Counted from the stretch's first letter, positions 26,246 to 35,417 are shown. The stretch: 64,000 nt of DNA from Chitinophagaceae bacterium (GCA_017307735.1 JAFKGR010000017.1:1-64000); one strand, 5' to 3'. Notes: generated by a model not told the origin, from the sequence alone. Made by a program: numbers and translations.

Positions 26246-26392
26246 TCAGGAAAAAAATCCCGTTTCGCAATAAGAAATTTTCATTTGCTCATTATTAATA
26301 TGACACATCCGGTTTTGTAATGATTCTCCTTTGGCGTTAATTAAAATCATTTTAGCTATGATTGGAAAATCCTCTGGTATAGGAATATTTCT

Positions 26393-26428
26393 AAAAAAAT
26401 ATAGCGGAACCTTTTACAGCTCCGCTAT
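26393..26428 (-). terminator. Leftward intrinsic terminator with no known gene
   Basis: ATAGCGGA (26401-26408) pairs perfectly with TCCGCTAT (26421-26428). Read leftwards the stem is followed by ATTTTTTTA, the form of an intrinsic terminator. No leftward gene ends here, so it would end a short antisense or untranslated RNA arising between about 26430 and 26600. Confidence 0.45.
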
Positions 26429-26575
26429 TCAATTCCAGATCTTAGAATTTTTCCGTTCTTCATAGGTTAACACCGGCGTGTGTAGCAACGGAATTAAATT
26501 ATTTTATAATAATAAATTTTGTGCCAAATGCTTCCTGAACAATCATGGCTGTGTAAAAATGCCCCCGAATTTGGT

Positions 26576-26583
26576 TAACTTTG
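26576..26583 (+). promoter_or_regulatory. -7 promoter element of ileS
   Basis: TAACTTTG matches TAnnTTTG exactly, 32 bases before the ileS ATG at 26616. This placement supports the start chosen for ileS over the longer reading frame from 26478. Confidence 0.5.
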
Positions 26584-26615
26584 CAAACTTTTATATTGTA
26601 GCAAAGGCAGTAAGA

Positions 26616-29600
26616 ATGGATAAGAAATATAATGAGTTCAGCCGTTTAAGTCTGACTGATTTCGCAAATGAAATTTTGAAATTCTGGAATCAGGAAAAAA
26701 TCTTCGAAAAAAGTGTTTCCGAAAAGGATGGGCATCAGCCATTTGTATTTTATGAAGGGCCGCCAAGCGCTAATGGTATGCCGGGTATTCACCATGTCAT
26801 TTCGAGGACACTGAAAGATCTGGTATGCCGCTACAAAACGATGCAGGGATTTCAGGTAAAAAGAAAGGGCGGTTGGGATACACATGGATTGCCGGTGGAA
26901 TTGGGTGTGGAAAAATCTTTGGGAATTTCCAAAGAAGACATCGGTAAAAAAATCTCAGTTGAGGAATACAATGCGACTTGCAGAAGAGAGGTATTGAAAT
27001 TCAAAGACAAGTGGGATGACCTGACGCGCAAAATGGGATATTGGGTTGACCTTGAGCATCCCTATATCACTTTTGAAAATAATTATATCGAAACGCTCTG
27101 GTGGGCGCTTAAAAAGTTATACGACAAAGGATATCTGTATAAAAGTGTAAGTATTCAGCCTTATTCTCCGGCAGCAGGCACAGGTTTGAGCTCGCACGAA
27201 TTAAATCAACCGGGTACTTACAAAGATGTGAAAGACACAAGTATCGTCGCCATATTTACAGTCAGGAGAAATGAAAAATCTGAATTTCTTTTTAAGAATG
27301 TGAAAGGAAATGTTTCATTTATCGCATGGACAACAACGCCGTGGACATTGCCTTCAAATCTTGGATTGACGGTCGGTGAAAAAATTGAGTATTCACTGGT
27401 TGAAACATTGAATCCATATACACATGAGCCGGTCAATGTTGTGTTAGCCACACAATTGATACCGCGCTATTTCAAACCGGAAGGAGAAAATCTTGAATTT
27501 AATTCTGACCAGGCGAAAAAAATAATCCCCTGGAAAAATATCCAGTCTTTTGGAGGCAAACAACTTGAAGGGATTTCTTATGAACAACTGATGCCATCTG
27601 AGGCCAATACGATGGAAAAGATAAAAGAATCTGATCCGGAAGCTGATCCTTTCAAAGTTATTCTCGGTGATTTTGTAACTACTGAAGATGGTACGGGTAT
27701 CGTACATACAGCGCCGGCATTTGGTGCGGATGACTTTAAAGTCGGTAAACAGAATCATCTGGGATTACTTGTCCTTGTTGACAAAAAAGGAAAGTTCATA
27801 GATGGCGTTGGAGAGTTCAGTGGCAGATACGTGAAAGATTACAGGGATGAAAAGAATTACCAGGATGTGAATGTGGATATTTCGGTGATGTTGAAAAAAG
27901 AAGGCAAAGCTTTCAAAATAGAAAAATTTGAACACAATTATCCTCATTGCTGGCGTACAGATAAACCTGTTATTTATTATCCACTGGATGCGTGGTTTAT
28001 CAAGACCACTGCCGTGAAAGACAGAATGATTGAGCTTAATAAAACAATCAACTGGAAACCGGAATCCACGGGGACAGGCAGGTTTGGAAACTGGCTGGAA
28101 AATATGGTGGACTGGAACCTGAGCCGCAGCCGTTTCTGGGGAACACCTTTGCCGATATGGCAAACAGAAGATGGAGAAGAAAAAATTTGTATCGGATCTA
28201 TCAATGATTTGAAAACAGAAATCAGGAAATCTGTTGAGAAAGGTTTTATGGAATTGCCCGCTGAATACAAAGGACAAACAGAAAAATTCATTGAACAACT
28301 GACGTCTGATCTTCATAAGCCATTTGTGGATACTATAATTTTAGTTTCTCCTTCGGGAAAACCAATGAAAAGAGTGCCAGCATTGGTGGATGTTTGGTTT
28401 GACAGCGGTTCGATGCCCTATGCACAATGGCATTACCCTTTTGAGAATAAAGAAATATTTAAACAAAATTTTCCGGCAGATTTTATTTGTGAAGGGGTGG
28501 ATCAGACAAGAGGCTGGTTCTATACATTGCATGCGCTGGCTGTTTTGTTGTTTGACAGTGTGGCTTACAAAAATGTAGTCAGCAACGGACTTGTGCTCGA
28601 TAAGAACGGAAATAAAATGAGTAAGAGGGTAGGCAATGTGATAGATCCGTTTAAGACACTTGATGAATTTGGCCCGGATGCAACGCGTTGGTACCTGATT
28701 ACGAATGCAAGCCCGTGGGACAGCCTTCGATTTGATACGGAAGGAATCAAAGAAGTGCAACGCAAGTTTTTTGGAACTCTTTACAATACTTATCAGTTTT
28801 TTGCTTTATATGCCAATGTGGACGGATTTTTCAATCAGGAAAAATCAATCCCTGTCAATGAACGTCCTGAACTCGATCGCTGGATTTTGTCTGCACTGAA
28901 TTCATTGGAAAAAGAAGTAACTGAAAATCTGGACAATTATGAACCCACACCCGCAGCAAGGGCAATTGATTCGTTTGTGAATGATCAGCTCAGCAATTGG
29001 TATGTCCGTCTTTGCAGAAGGAGATTCTGGAAACCGGCCAGAAAAGAAAACGGAGTTGAAAATGCATCTGATGTAAAAGATAAGATTTCGGCTTATCAAA
29101 CTCTTTTGGAATGTCTGGTACAGGTAAGTAAACTGATGGCGCCTGTGGCTCCGTTCTTTGCTGACTGGCTATTCAGAAACCTTAATGCAGTGGTAAAAGT
29201 GGATACTAAACAATCAGTGCATCTTACAGATTTTCCCAAAGCTGATCCGAAAATAATCGATAAGGAATTAGAAAAAAGAATGGAACTGGCCCAGGATGTG
29301 TCATCTCTGATTTTGTCCCTGCGGAAAAAGGTCAATATCAAAGTAAGGCAACCTTTGCAAAAAGTTTTAATACCTTCTTTGGGAGACGAATTTGAAAACA
29401 GACTGAAGCCGGTTGTACATATTATCCAGTCAGAAACCAATATCAAAGAGGTAGAGGTTTTACCCGTCAATAATGATTTTATTAAAAAGAAAGCAAAAGC
29501 CAATTATAAAACGCTTGGAAAAAGATTGGGCGCCGGCATGAAATGGGCAGCATCAACCATTCAGAATTTATCGGGCGAACAAATTGACCGGGCGTCTGAT

Positions 29601-30020
29601 TCTAAACTTTTGTTGAACCCTGAATATGACAAAAAGGGAGAGGAGGCTATTTATATAACTTCCGAAGATTTGGAAGTATCCACCGAAGAAATTCCGGGGT
29701 ACGAAATAGCAGTTAAAGGATCGTTAACGGTAGCCCTTGATCTGGAATTGACACCCGATCTGAAAAATGAGGGATTTAGCAGAGAACTCGTTAATAGAGT
29801 GCAGAATCTGCGTAAAGAAAAGAATCTGGAGGTAACTGATAAAATTGTCCTAATAATAGAAGACAAAGGTTTAACAAAAAACATAATTAGTGATTATAAT
29901 GACTATATTTGCGCGGAAATTTTAGCACGCCAGATTGACTTTGTCCCGAGCTTAACGAATGGTGAACAAATTGAGGTTAATAATGACGTTCTGACAGTGC
30001 AGATTAAAAAAATTAGCTAA
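26616..30020 (+). CDS. ileS: Isoleucyl-tRNA synthetase
   Basis: A 1134-residue class I synthetase charging tRNA-Ile. It has an N-terminal HIGH-type motif (PSANGMPGIHHV, about 51-62), a large CP1 editing domain (WTTTPWTLPSNLGL near 235), the KMSKR signature (GNKMSKRVGNVIDP near 670) and a C-terminal anticodon-binding region. The size fits the longer eukaryote-like type common in Bacteroidota, which lacks the C-terminal zinc domain of the E. coli form and is often less sensitive to mupirocin (family knowledge, not tested here). The start is ATG 26616. A DksA-like gene follows after 9 bases. Confidence 0.96.
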   Translation: MDKKYNEFSRLSLTDFANEILKFWNQEKIFEKSVSEKDGHQPFVFYEGPPSANGMPGIHHVISRTLKDLVCRYKTMQGFQVKRKGGWDTHGLPVELGVEKSLGISKEDIGKKISVEEYNATCRREVLKFKDKWDDLTRKMGYWVDLEHPYITFENNYIETLWWALKKLYDKGYLYKSVSIQPYSPAAGTGLSSHELNQPGTYKDVKDTSIVAIFTVRRNEKSEFLFKNVKGNVSFIAWTTTPWTLPSNLGLTVGEKIEYSLVETLNPYTHEPVNVVLATQLIPRYFKPEGENLEFNSDQAKKIIPWKNIQSFGGKQLEGISYEQLMPSEANTMEKIKESDPEADPFKVILGDFVTTEDGTGIVHTAPAFGADDFKVGKQNHLGLLVLVDKKGKFIDGVGEFSGRYVKDYRDEKNYQDVNVDISVMLKKEGKAFKIEKFEHNYPHCWRTDKPVIYYPLDAWFIKTTAVKDRMIELNKTINWKPESTGTGRFGNWLENMVDWNLSRSRFWGTPLPIWQTEDGEEKICIGSINDLKTEIRKSVEKGFMELPAEYKGQTEKFIEQLTSDLHKPFVDTIILVSPSGKPMKRVPALVDVWFDSGSMPYAQWHYPFENKEIFKQNFPADFICEGVDQTRGWFYTLHALAVLLFDSVAYKNVVSNGLVLDKNGNKMSKRVGNVIDPFKTLDEFGPDATRWYLITNASPWDSLRFDTEGIKEVQRKFFGTLYNTYQFFALYANVDGFFNQEKSIPVNERPELDRWILSALNSLEKEVTENLDNYEPTPAARAIDSFVNDQLSNWYVRLCRRRFWKPARKENGVENASDVKDKISAYQTLLECLVQVSKLMAPVAPFFADWLFRNLNAVVKVDTKQSVHLTDFPKADPKIIDKELEKRMELAQDVSSLILSLRKKVNIKVRQPLQKVLIPSLGDEFENRLKPVVHIIQSETNIKEVEVLPVNNDFIKKKAKANYKTLGKRLGAGMKWAASTIQNLSGEQIDRASDSKLLLNPEYDKKGEEAIYITSEDLEVSTEEIPGYEIAVKGSLTVALDLELTPDLKNEGFSRELVNRVQNLRKEKNLEVTDKIVLIIEDKGLTKNIISDYNDYICAEILARQIDFVPSLTNGEQIEVNNDVLTVQIKKIS

Positions 30021-30029
30021 AGAAAATTT

Positions 30030-30995
30030 ATGGCAACAACAAAAAAGAAAGCATCTGTGAAAACAAAGAAGGTTGCTTCAAAAGCAAAGGCTGCTGCCCC
30101 TAAGAGTTTGAAAAAAGTAGCTGTTAAATCTACACCTAAGAAAACCTTAACAAAGAAAACTGCAGAAAAGAAGTCAGTTACAAAGAAAGTGTCTGCTAAG
30201 AAATCACCTTCGAAAATAGTCTCCAAAGGCCATTCGAAAGCTGCTAAACCTATTGTTAAAAAATCAGTTTTGAAAAAAGCTGACTCAAAAACATCGAAGA
30301 AATTGACTAAAAAACAAACCTCCAAAAAAACAGAAGCGCCCAAAGCCTCTGTAACAAAAAAGACAACCGCTTCGAAGGCCGTTCATAAAATTGATGGCCA
30401 CGCAAAGAGTGAATCACATACCCATAAGGAAATAAAAAGTGCTCTCACTCATCATGACCTGCTGAAGAAGGCTGTAAAAGCCAAAAAGGTAGCTGATAAG
30501 AAAAAGGCAGAAAAAGAAAAAGTTTTCAGAATGCCTGAGATTACCACCGATCGTTCCAGAAAATATGATCCATCATTTACCAGATCAATTTTGGATCAGC
30601 CTGAGGATAAACCCACAGGTCCGACATTGCGGTACAGCGATGCAGATTTGAAGGAGTTTAAAGATCTTATTGTCAGGAAACTGGAAGCTGCAAAAAGGGA
30701 ACTCGCTTATCTGCAAGGGCTAATTACCCGTAAGGATCAGATGGGCGGCGATGATAATGATAGCCGTTACATGACAATGGAAGACGGAAGCCTGAGTATG
30801 GAAAGGGAGCAACTTTCGCAAATGGCCAGCCGCCAGATTCAGTTTATAGATCATCTGGAAAAAGCATTGGTCAGGATTGAAAATAAAACTTACGGGATTT
30901 GCAGGGTAACCGGAAAATTGATTGACAAAGCACGCCTCCGCGCTGTGCCTCATGCAACTCTTTCCATTGAAGCCAAAATGGGAATAAATAAATAA
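30030..30995 (+). CDS. DksA/TraR-like protein with a histone H1-like basic tail
   Basis: 321 residues in two parts. Residues 1 to about 165 are almost entirely Lys, Ala, Ser, Thr and Val in AKK/SKK/TKK repeats, like histone H1 tails and bacterial nucleoid proteins. Residues from about 195 resemble the DksA/TraR coiled coil and finger (LKEFKDLIVRKLEAAKREL, then YGICRVTGKLIDKARLRAVP). Only one of the four zinc-binding Cys is left, as is common in Bacteroidota members. DksA proteins act in the RNA polymerase secondary channel; the tail suggests DNA or RNA binding (inference). It follows ileS by 9 bases, and a strong terminator follows. Confidence 0.85.
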   Translation: MATTKKKASVKTKKVASKAKAAAPKSLKKVAVKSTPKKTLTKKTAEKKSVTKKVSAKKSPSKIVSKGHSKAAKPIVKKSVLKKADSKTSKKLTKKQTSKKTEAPKASVTKKTTASKAVHKIDGHAKSESHTHKEIKSALTHHDLLKKAVKAKKVADKKKAEKEKVFRMPEITTDRSRKYDPSFTRSILDQPEDKPTGPTLRYSDADLKEFKDLIVRKLEAAKRELAYLQGLITRKDQMGGDDNDSRYMTMEDGSLSMEREQLSQMASRQIQFIDHLEKALVRIENKTYGICRVTGKLIDKARLRAVPHATLSIEAKMGINK

Positions 30996-31052
30996 GCAGA
31001 TCCGGTGATGTTTTTCCAGAATTGAGAAACATTTTTAAAACAATATAATTTC

Positions 31053-31085
31053 AAAAAAGTGCAGATGGTTTCTGCACTTTTTTTA
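31053..31085. terminator. Strong bidirectional terminator
   Basis: AGTGCAGA (31058-31065) pairs with TCTGCACT (31071-31078), extended by A tracts on the left and T tracts on the right. It lies between the rightward DksA-like gene and the leftward DUF302 gene and can end both transcripts. Confidence 0.85.
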
Positions 31086-31100
31086 TTTACCCCACTTTTT

Positions 31101-31493
31101 CTATTGTGTTGCTTCTTTACAGATGGATTGAACTGTTTCAGAAATTTTTTGTAAAACCTCTTCACTTCTTTTCGACAAATGATGAACCCTACTAAATGTT
31201 GACATTTCATGATAGCTTAACATGACCGAATTTTGAGAATCCTCCCAAACCAGGATTTTTGCCGGCAAATCGATGCCACATGTTTGCTTGTCTTGCATGA
31301 GAAAAGTTCCGACAGCAGGATTCCCAAATATGATTAATTGGGTCGGATTTAATTTGAGTCCAGCGAGTTTTGCTTCTTCAGTATGATCTATTCGAGCAAA
31401 GATTTTGAATCCTTTTTTCTGAATATTTTGAATCACTCTTTCCAGTGTTTGATGGAAATCCAAAGTGGAATGAAGTGTGATAACTTTTTCCAT
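31101..31493 (-). CDS. DUF302 domain protein
   Basis: A 130-residue protein consisting of one DUF302 domain (about 10-110: TLERVIQNIQKKGFKIFARIDHTEEAKLAGLKL, IIFGNPAVGTFLMQ, LPAKILVWED). The fold has no established biochemical activity; members are often found near metal or stress genes. No signal peptide is visible, so it is probably cytoplasmic. It is monocistronic between a terminator and comF. Confidence 0.85.
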   Translation of the reverse strand: MEKVITLHSTLDFHQTLERVIQNIQKKGFKIFARIDHTEEAKLAGLKLNPTQLIIFGNPAVGTFLMQDKQTCGIDLPAKILVWEDSQNSVMLSYHEMSTFSRVHHLSKRSEEVLQKISETVQSICKEATQ

Positions 31494-31647
31494 GATTGTT
31501 TTTTTTTGAACTTTTTGTCGAAAATAATTGAAGCAATGATACCCTGATAAAATTCCTCAAAAAGGATTCCACTAAATGAAAAGATTCGTAAAATGGGAGC
31601 TTTAATTTCTTTGCCTGGAAAAGATTCCGGGAAAGGGAATCATTTTT

Positions 31648-32349
31648 TTAGTGAAGGGCAATAGCAAGTGTTGCAATACTCACGGTAACTCCGGGAATTT
31701 CTTTCATATTAATTGCACAGGATTCTAAAGTAGCACCTGTGGTGATGACGTCATCTACGAGAAGAAGGTGTTTGTTTATTAAAGTTTCAGGATCTGAAAT
31801 ATGAAAAATACCTTCCACATTCTGCCAGCGTTCCCTTCTGTGTTTCCGGGTTTGTGTGGAGGTGTGAACCTGCCTGATTATGTTATTTGAAAGAACCGGT
31901 ACAGATGTGATTTCTGAAATTCCGTTGCAGAGCAATTCGGATTGGTTGTAACCTCTTATTTTTTCTTTTTCGGGGAATAATGGCAGGGGTATGAGTCCGT
32001 GAATATTTTGAAAATGGGGTGCCTGTTGAATGGCTTTTCCGATTAATGTACCTAAAAAGATTCCCAATTGCTTTTGACCTTTGTATTTTAATTGATGCAT
32101 CAGGTTCTGCACTGCGGAATATTTTGAAAAATAAAGAAGGCTCATCGCACTTTCGATTTGAATGCGTCCCTGAAAAATCTGTTCTGTCCTGTTGTTTCTT
32201 ATGTTTTCAAAATTTGTATAAGGAAGCTGACTCATGCATCTAAAACATACCAGTTCATTTTTATTTAACAGGTCGCTGCCACATCCTGCACAGAGATGTG
32301 GAAAAAACAAATGATTGAATGATGATATGATATCTCTTAAGCTGGTCAT
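31648..32349 (-). CDS. ComF family phosphoribosyltransferase-like protein
   Basis: A 233-residue ComF/GntX protein with an N-terminal zinc-binding pair of CxxC motifs (CAGCGSDLLNKNELVCFRC, about 20-38) and a C-terminal PRTase domain with the PRPP-binding loop LLLVDDVITTGATLE (near 193). ComF is needed for DNA uptake in naturally competent bacteria and contacts the primosome machinery. Its ATG overlaps the radA stop by 4 bases, so translation is probably coupled. Confidence 0.93.
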   Translation of the reverse strand: MTSLRDIISSFNHLFFPHLCAGCGSDLLNKNELVCFRCMSQLPYTNFENIRNNRTEQIFQGRIQIESAMSLLYFSKYSAVQNLMHQLKYKGQKQLGIFLGTLIGKAIQQAPHFQNIHGLIPLPLFPEKEKIRGYNQSELLCNGISEITSVPVLSNNIIRQVHTSTQTRKHRRERWQNVEGIFHISDPETLINKHLLLVDDVITTGATLESCAINMKEIPGVTVSIATLAIALH

Positions 32350-33722
32350 TGAAACAAATAACGGTACAATTCTTCCACTTTTCCTAAAGTCAGAATTTCT
32401 ATCGGCATTTTATTTTCTTTAATTGATTTCTGATTGTACTTGCTGATAATGATTTTTTCAAATCCGAGTTTAGATGCCTCAGTAATCCTTTGCTCAATTC
32501 TGTTAACGGCTCTTATTTCACCGCTCAATCCTACTTCACCCGCAAAACAAATACTTGTTGGAAGAGCTATGTCTTCGTACGAGCTCAACAAAGCGCTCAG
32601 TACGGCCAAATCCGTGGATGGATCTTCGACTTTGATTCCTCCGGCAATGTTGATAAAAACATCTTTTGAACTGAATGCAAACCCGCCTCTTTTTTCCAGT
32701 ACGGCCAAAAGAAGTTGTAACCTTCTTAAATCAAATCCGGTATTTGTTCTTTGAGGAGTACCATAAACACTGGGCGTTACCAGCGCCTGTACTTCTATTA
32801 AAAGCGGCCTGATTCCCTCAATGGTAGCAGCGATTGCAACACCGCTAAGCTGTTCGTCTCGCTGAGTTATTAAAATTTCGGATGGATTGGCAACCTGCCT
32901 CATACCTTCTGAAGTCATCTCATAAATTCCGATTTCAGATGTACTTCCGAATCTGTTTTTCAGCGTTCTCAAGACGCGGTAAGTATGGTGCCTGTCTCCT
33001 TCAAATTGAAGTACGGCATCCACGGCATGCTCCAAAAGTTTGGGGCCGGCAATACTTCCTTCTTTGGTAATGTGACCGATTAAAATTACGGGGGTATTGG
33101 TTTCTTTTGCAAACCGCTGCAACTCTGCCGCACATTCTCTTATTTGGGTTATGCTGCCGGCTGTACCATCAAGAAAAGGAGATTGAAGGGTCTGAATGGA
33201 ATCTATAATTACCAGCTCTGGTTTCAGTTTTTTAATTTCTTTAAAAATTTCTGAAGTATCAGTTTCTGTGAGGAGATAAAGTTGTTCATTTTTAATTTTT
33301 AATCTGTCGGCTCTCATCTTGATTTGTTGATCACTTTCTTCACCGCTTACATAAAGAGTCAGATTGTTATTTAGTGCGCCCGCGGCCTGGAGAAACAGAG
33401 TGGATTTTCCGATGCCGGGTTCACCTGCCACCAATACAATGCTTCCCCGCACAATTCCACCACCCAATACCCTGTTCAACTCTTCGTCTTTGGTATCAAT
33501 CCGGTCGAGTTCTGTTGTGTCGATATCTCCGATGGCAATCGTTTTTATTCCTGATTTTTTATTGCTGAAAGATTTCCAATCTGCCTTTTTATTTGATTTC
33601 GGACCCGACACTACCTCTTCCACAAAGGTGTTCCATTCATTGCATTGTGGACAGTTGCCCATCCATTTTGCACTTTCGTATCCACAATTGGAACAGACAA
33701 ATGCGGTTTTTAATTTATTCAT
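32346..33722 (-). CDS. radA: DNA repair/recombination protein RadA
   Basis: A 458-residue RadA/Sms helicase that promotes branch migration of recombination intermediates. It has an N-terminal C4 zinc finger (CSNCGYESAKWMGNCPQC, 10-27), a RecA-like ATPase with Walker A GEPGIGKST (near 95), the RadA-specific KNRFG motif (near 252) and a C-terminal Lon-protease-like domain with IAGGIKVEDPSTDLAV. Full length. It is joined to comF by a 4-base overlap, a pairing that makes sense for transformation. Confidence 0.96.
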   Translation of the reverse strand: MNKLKTAFVCSNCGYESAKWMGNCPQCNEWNTFVEEVVSGPKSNKKADWKSFSNKKSGIKTIAIGDIDTTELDRIDTKDEELNRVLGGGIVRGSIVLVAGEPGIGKSTLFLQAAGALNNNLTLYVSGEESDQQIKMRADRLKIKNEQLYLLTETDTSEIFKEIKKLKPELVIIDSIQTLQSPFLDGTAGSITQIRECAAELQRFAKETNTPVILIGHITKEGSIAGPKLLEHAVDAVLQFEGDRHHTYRVLRTLKNRFGSTSEIGIYEMTSEGMRQVANPSEILITQRDEQLSGVAIAATIEGIRPLLIEVQALVTPSVYGTPQRTNTGFDLRRLQLLLAVLEKRGGFAFSSKDVFINIAGGIKVEDPSTDLAVLSALLSSYEDIALPTSICFAGEVGLSGEIRAVNRIEQRITEASKLGFEKIIISKYNQKSIKENKMPIEILTLGKVEELYRYLFQ

Positions 33723-33904
33723 TTCTGATTCAGATTTACACTATGGCAAATTAACATATTCATTACTCAGACCGAACTTTTATTCCCGGAGTTTACCAGA
33801 AATTTTTCAGGGATGATTTGAGTTTTCCCGGGTTTGTTCCCGAAGGCAAAATTTGCCCGGCTTTCTTGTAAAGAAAGTAAATCTGAAATAGGAGGAATTA
33901 AAAT

Positions 33905-33940
33905 ATGATCAGAAAAAACCAACGAGATGTATTCTCATGA
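33905..33940 (+). other. Tiny reading frame (11 codons) with strong Shine-Dalgarno
   Basis: AGGAGG at 33890-33895 lies 9 bases before an ATG that opens MIRKNQRDVFS and a stop at 33938-33940. Such a strong ribosome site is unusual in Bacteroidota. It could be a leader peptide, but no gene follows closely, so it may be chance. Confidence 0.15.
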
Positions 33941-34131
33941 TATAATGACAATTCAGAAATCTGATTACTTCAATGATTGAATTTTGAATTTGGAAAAAGA
34001 TGAGAAAACCTGATTTGTTTTTGACTCCCATCTTGTTTGTTTAATTACCCGATAGTTTAAATTAAACTGGTAAAAAATCTTCACGAAAATTTCTGTGGGG
34101 GTGATGAGTCAAACGAAGAAAATATAAAAAA

Positions 34132-34160
34132 GCAAAAGAGCCGGCAGCAGCCAGCTCTTT
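34132..34160 (-). terminator. GC-rich hairpin, terminator-like leftwards
   Basis: AGAGC-C-GGC pairs with GCC-A-GCTCT across an AGCA loop (one mismatch). Read leftwards it is followed by TTTTGCTTTTTT, so it could end a leftward RNA from the AT-rich region around 34200-34300. The motif ATGGGTTAGTAAG immediately precedes it in that direction. Confidence 0.45.
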
Positions 34161-34233
34161 GTACTTACTAACCCATTAAATTCTATTGCTAAATTACAAT
34201 TCTCAGACGTATAAACAAATAAATTTTGCCTGA

Positions 34234-34260
34234 TGTGAATAAAAAAAAATTTGTGGAAAA
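34234..34260 (-). promoter_or_regulatory. Two DnaA-box matches in AT-rich DNA (possible origin element)
   Basis: TGTGAATAA (34234-34242) and TGTGGAAAA (34252-34260) are reverse complements of TTATTCACA and TTTTCCACA, both fitting TTWTNCACA, in the same orientation 18 bases apart. About 170 bases of extremely AT-rich DNA follow to the right, a possible unwinding region. The spot also separates leftward from rightward genes. Two boxes are few for a full origin. Confidence 0.35.
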
Positions 34261-34960
34261 ATAAGAGTGGAATTACTTACCTATTAAGTAATACACTGAT
34301 TATCAATGCTATTATTTTGATGTTAACAAATCTTTAATAAAAAATATATTGAGATTTATTATAGTTTGTAATATTAATTACTTTATCGATAAAATAAGTT
34401 TAAACATTACAGATGAGTTTCCTATAAAAGCATTCTTATTGCTCGGTCTTCATTATTCCGGTCAACCTGCCATTTCGCGGTGAATGGTGACTCGAAATAA
34501 AAAAACCGATTTGGAGAGTAGGTATCAGATTAAAATATACATAGAATGGAACTAACGATGAATCGGATTACCCGTTTTGATTCAGTCTGAAAATCTTTAT
34601 GACATCCCTGAATTTTCTTATGGTAAAGATGTCATCCGGCAGCTAATTAATGTTCTAACCTGCTAATTTATATGGAGCGTTCCTTCATATATCCAGATAG
34701 CCATTGGAAGTCCTACGAAACAGAGGAAATAATTTTCATAACACATCAAAATATTTTTCAGCTCATTTCTGATTTGTTTATTATTTCAATCTTTCTCTGC
34801 ATTAAAATTCCGCCAACCGGAAATGATGAACTTTTTCCCGGCCGATTGATGAAATTCTCTCCATTGATTTTTGGTTGCGTATTTTGTGGATTATAGGGAA
34901 TTGTCCGTTCATTTGTCCCGATGGATTAAGTGTTATTGTTAATGGCACTTGCACACAGGT

Positions 34961-34983
34961 GTATCCGGCTAATTACCGGATAC
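34961..34983. promoter_or_regulatory. Perfect hairpin/operator before the winged-helix gene
   Basis: GTATCCGG (34961-34968) and CCGGATAC (34976-34983) form a perfect 8-bp inverted repeat around CTAATTA, 58 bases before the regulator gene. No T tract follows, so a protein-binding operator, perhaps for the adjacent winged-helix protein, is more likely than a terminator. Confidence 0.4.
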
Positions 34984-35041
34984 TTGTTGCCAGGCCGGTA
35001 TGAAAGGAGAATTTTTTATAAACGGAAAAAGTAGTTAAGAG

Positions 35042-35338
35042 ATGGAATTTAAAAATTTAGATCCTGTTTTACATTCACAGTTAAGATTGGCGGTTATCTC
35101 ATTATTGATAAGCGTTAAGGAAGCCGATTTTAAATTTCTGAAAGAAAAGTCCAATGCTACCAATGGCAATCTGAGCGTGCAGTTGACCAAACTTAAAGAA
35201 GCGGGATATATCCATATTGTGAAAAAATTTCATAACAACTATCCACAAACGATTTGTCAGATAACTCCCCACGGGGTAGAAGCATTTGAAAAATATGTGG
35301 AAGCCATTAAAACTTACACCAATCCTGATAAGACCTAA
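35042..35338 (+). CDS. Small winged-helix transcriptional regulator
   Basis: A 98-residue single-domain winged helix of the HTH_34 type: LDPVLHSQLRLAVISLL opening helix, recognition region NATNGNLSVQLTKLKEAGYI (about 37-56) and wing VKKFHNNYPQTICQITPHGVEAFEKYV. Such proteins are small dimeric MarR/ArsR-like regulators without a ligand domain. An 8-bp palindrome 58 bases upstream may be its own operator (inference). It is followed by a rhodanese-type lipoprotein gene. Confidence 0.85.
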   Translation: MEFKNLDPVLHSQLRLAVISLLISVKEADFKFLKEKSNATNGNLSVQLTKLKEAGYIHIVKKFHNNYPQTICQITPHGVEAFEKYVEAIKTYTNPDKT

Positions 35339-35417
35339 AGATGTTTTAAAAAGTGAGTTGTAATCTGTATTTAGTTTGCGAAAACTCTATTTTTACATGA
35401 ATTCAAATCTGATCTTT

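Larger units (their letters stand above)
26207..26615. other. Gap between tRNA-Ser and ileS
   Basis: 409 bases holding the tRNA terminator, a leftward-facing terminator-like hairpin (26393-26428) and the ileS promoter (26576-26583). The in-frame extension of ileS back to 26478 is judged non-coding leader because the promoter lies inside it. Confidence 0.5.
33723..35041. other. 1.3-kb AT-rich gap between divergent gene groups
   Basis: No real gene is seen. Contents from left: a 13-base palindrome GGCAAA-A-TTTGCC (33845-33857), a 7-bp hairpin (33861-33877), a tiny reading frame with a strong ribosome site (33905-33940), a GC-rich hairpin (about 34132-34160), the CTTACTAACCCAT motif (34164-34176), two DnaA-box matches (34234-34260), a 7-bp inverted repeat (34272-34292), a very AT-rich run to about 34430, and a perfect hairpin (34961-34983) before the regulator at 35042. 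Genes to the left run leftwards and those to the right run rightwards. Confidence 0.6.

Noticed and set aside
26478..26615. 46-residue N-terminal extension of IleRS
   Set aside because: It contains the TAACTTTG promoter element and the translation is unlike IleRS; the conserved protein begins at 26616.
34672..34896. 74-codon rightward frame in the 1.3-kb gap
   Set aside because: Unusual composition, no recognised similarity, no ribosome site; probably chance in AT-rich DNA.
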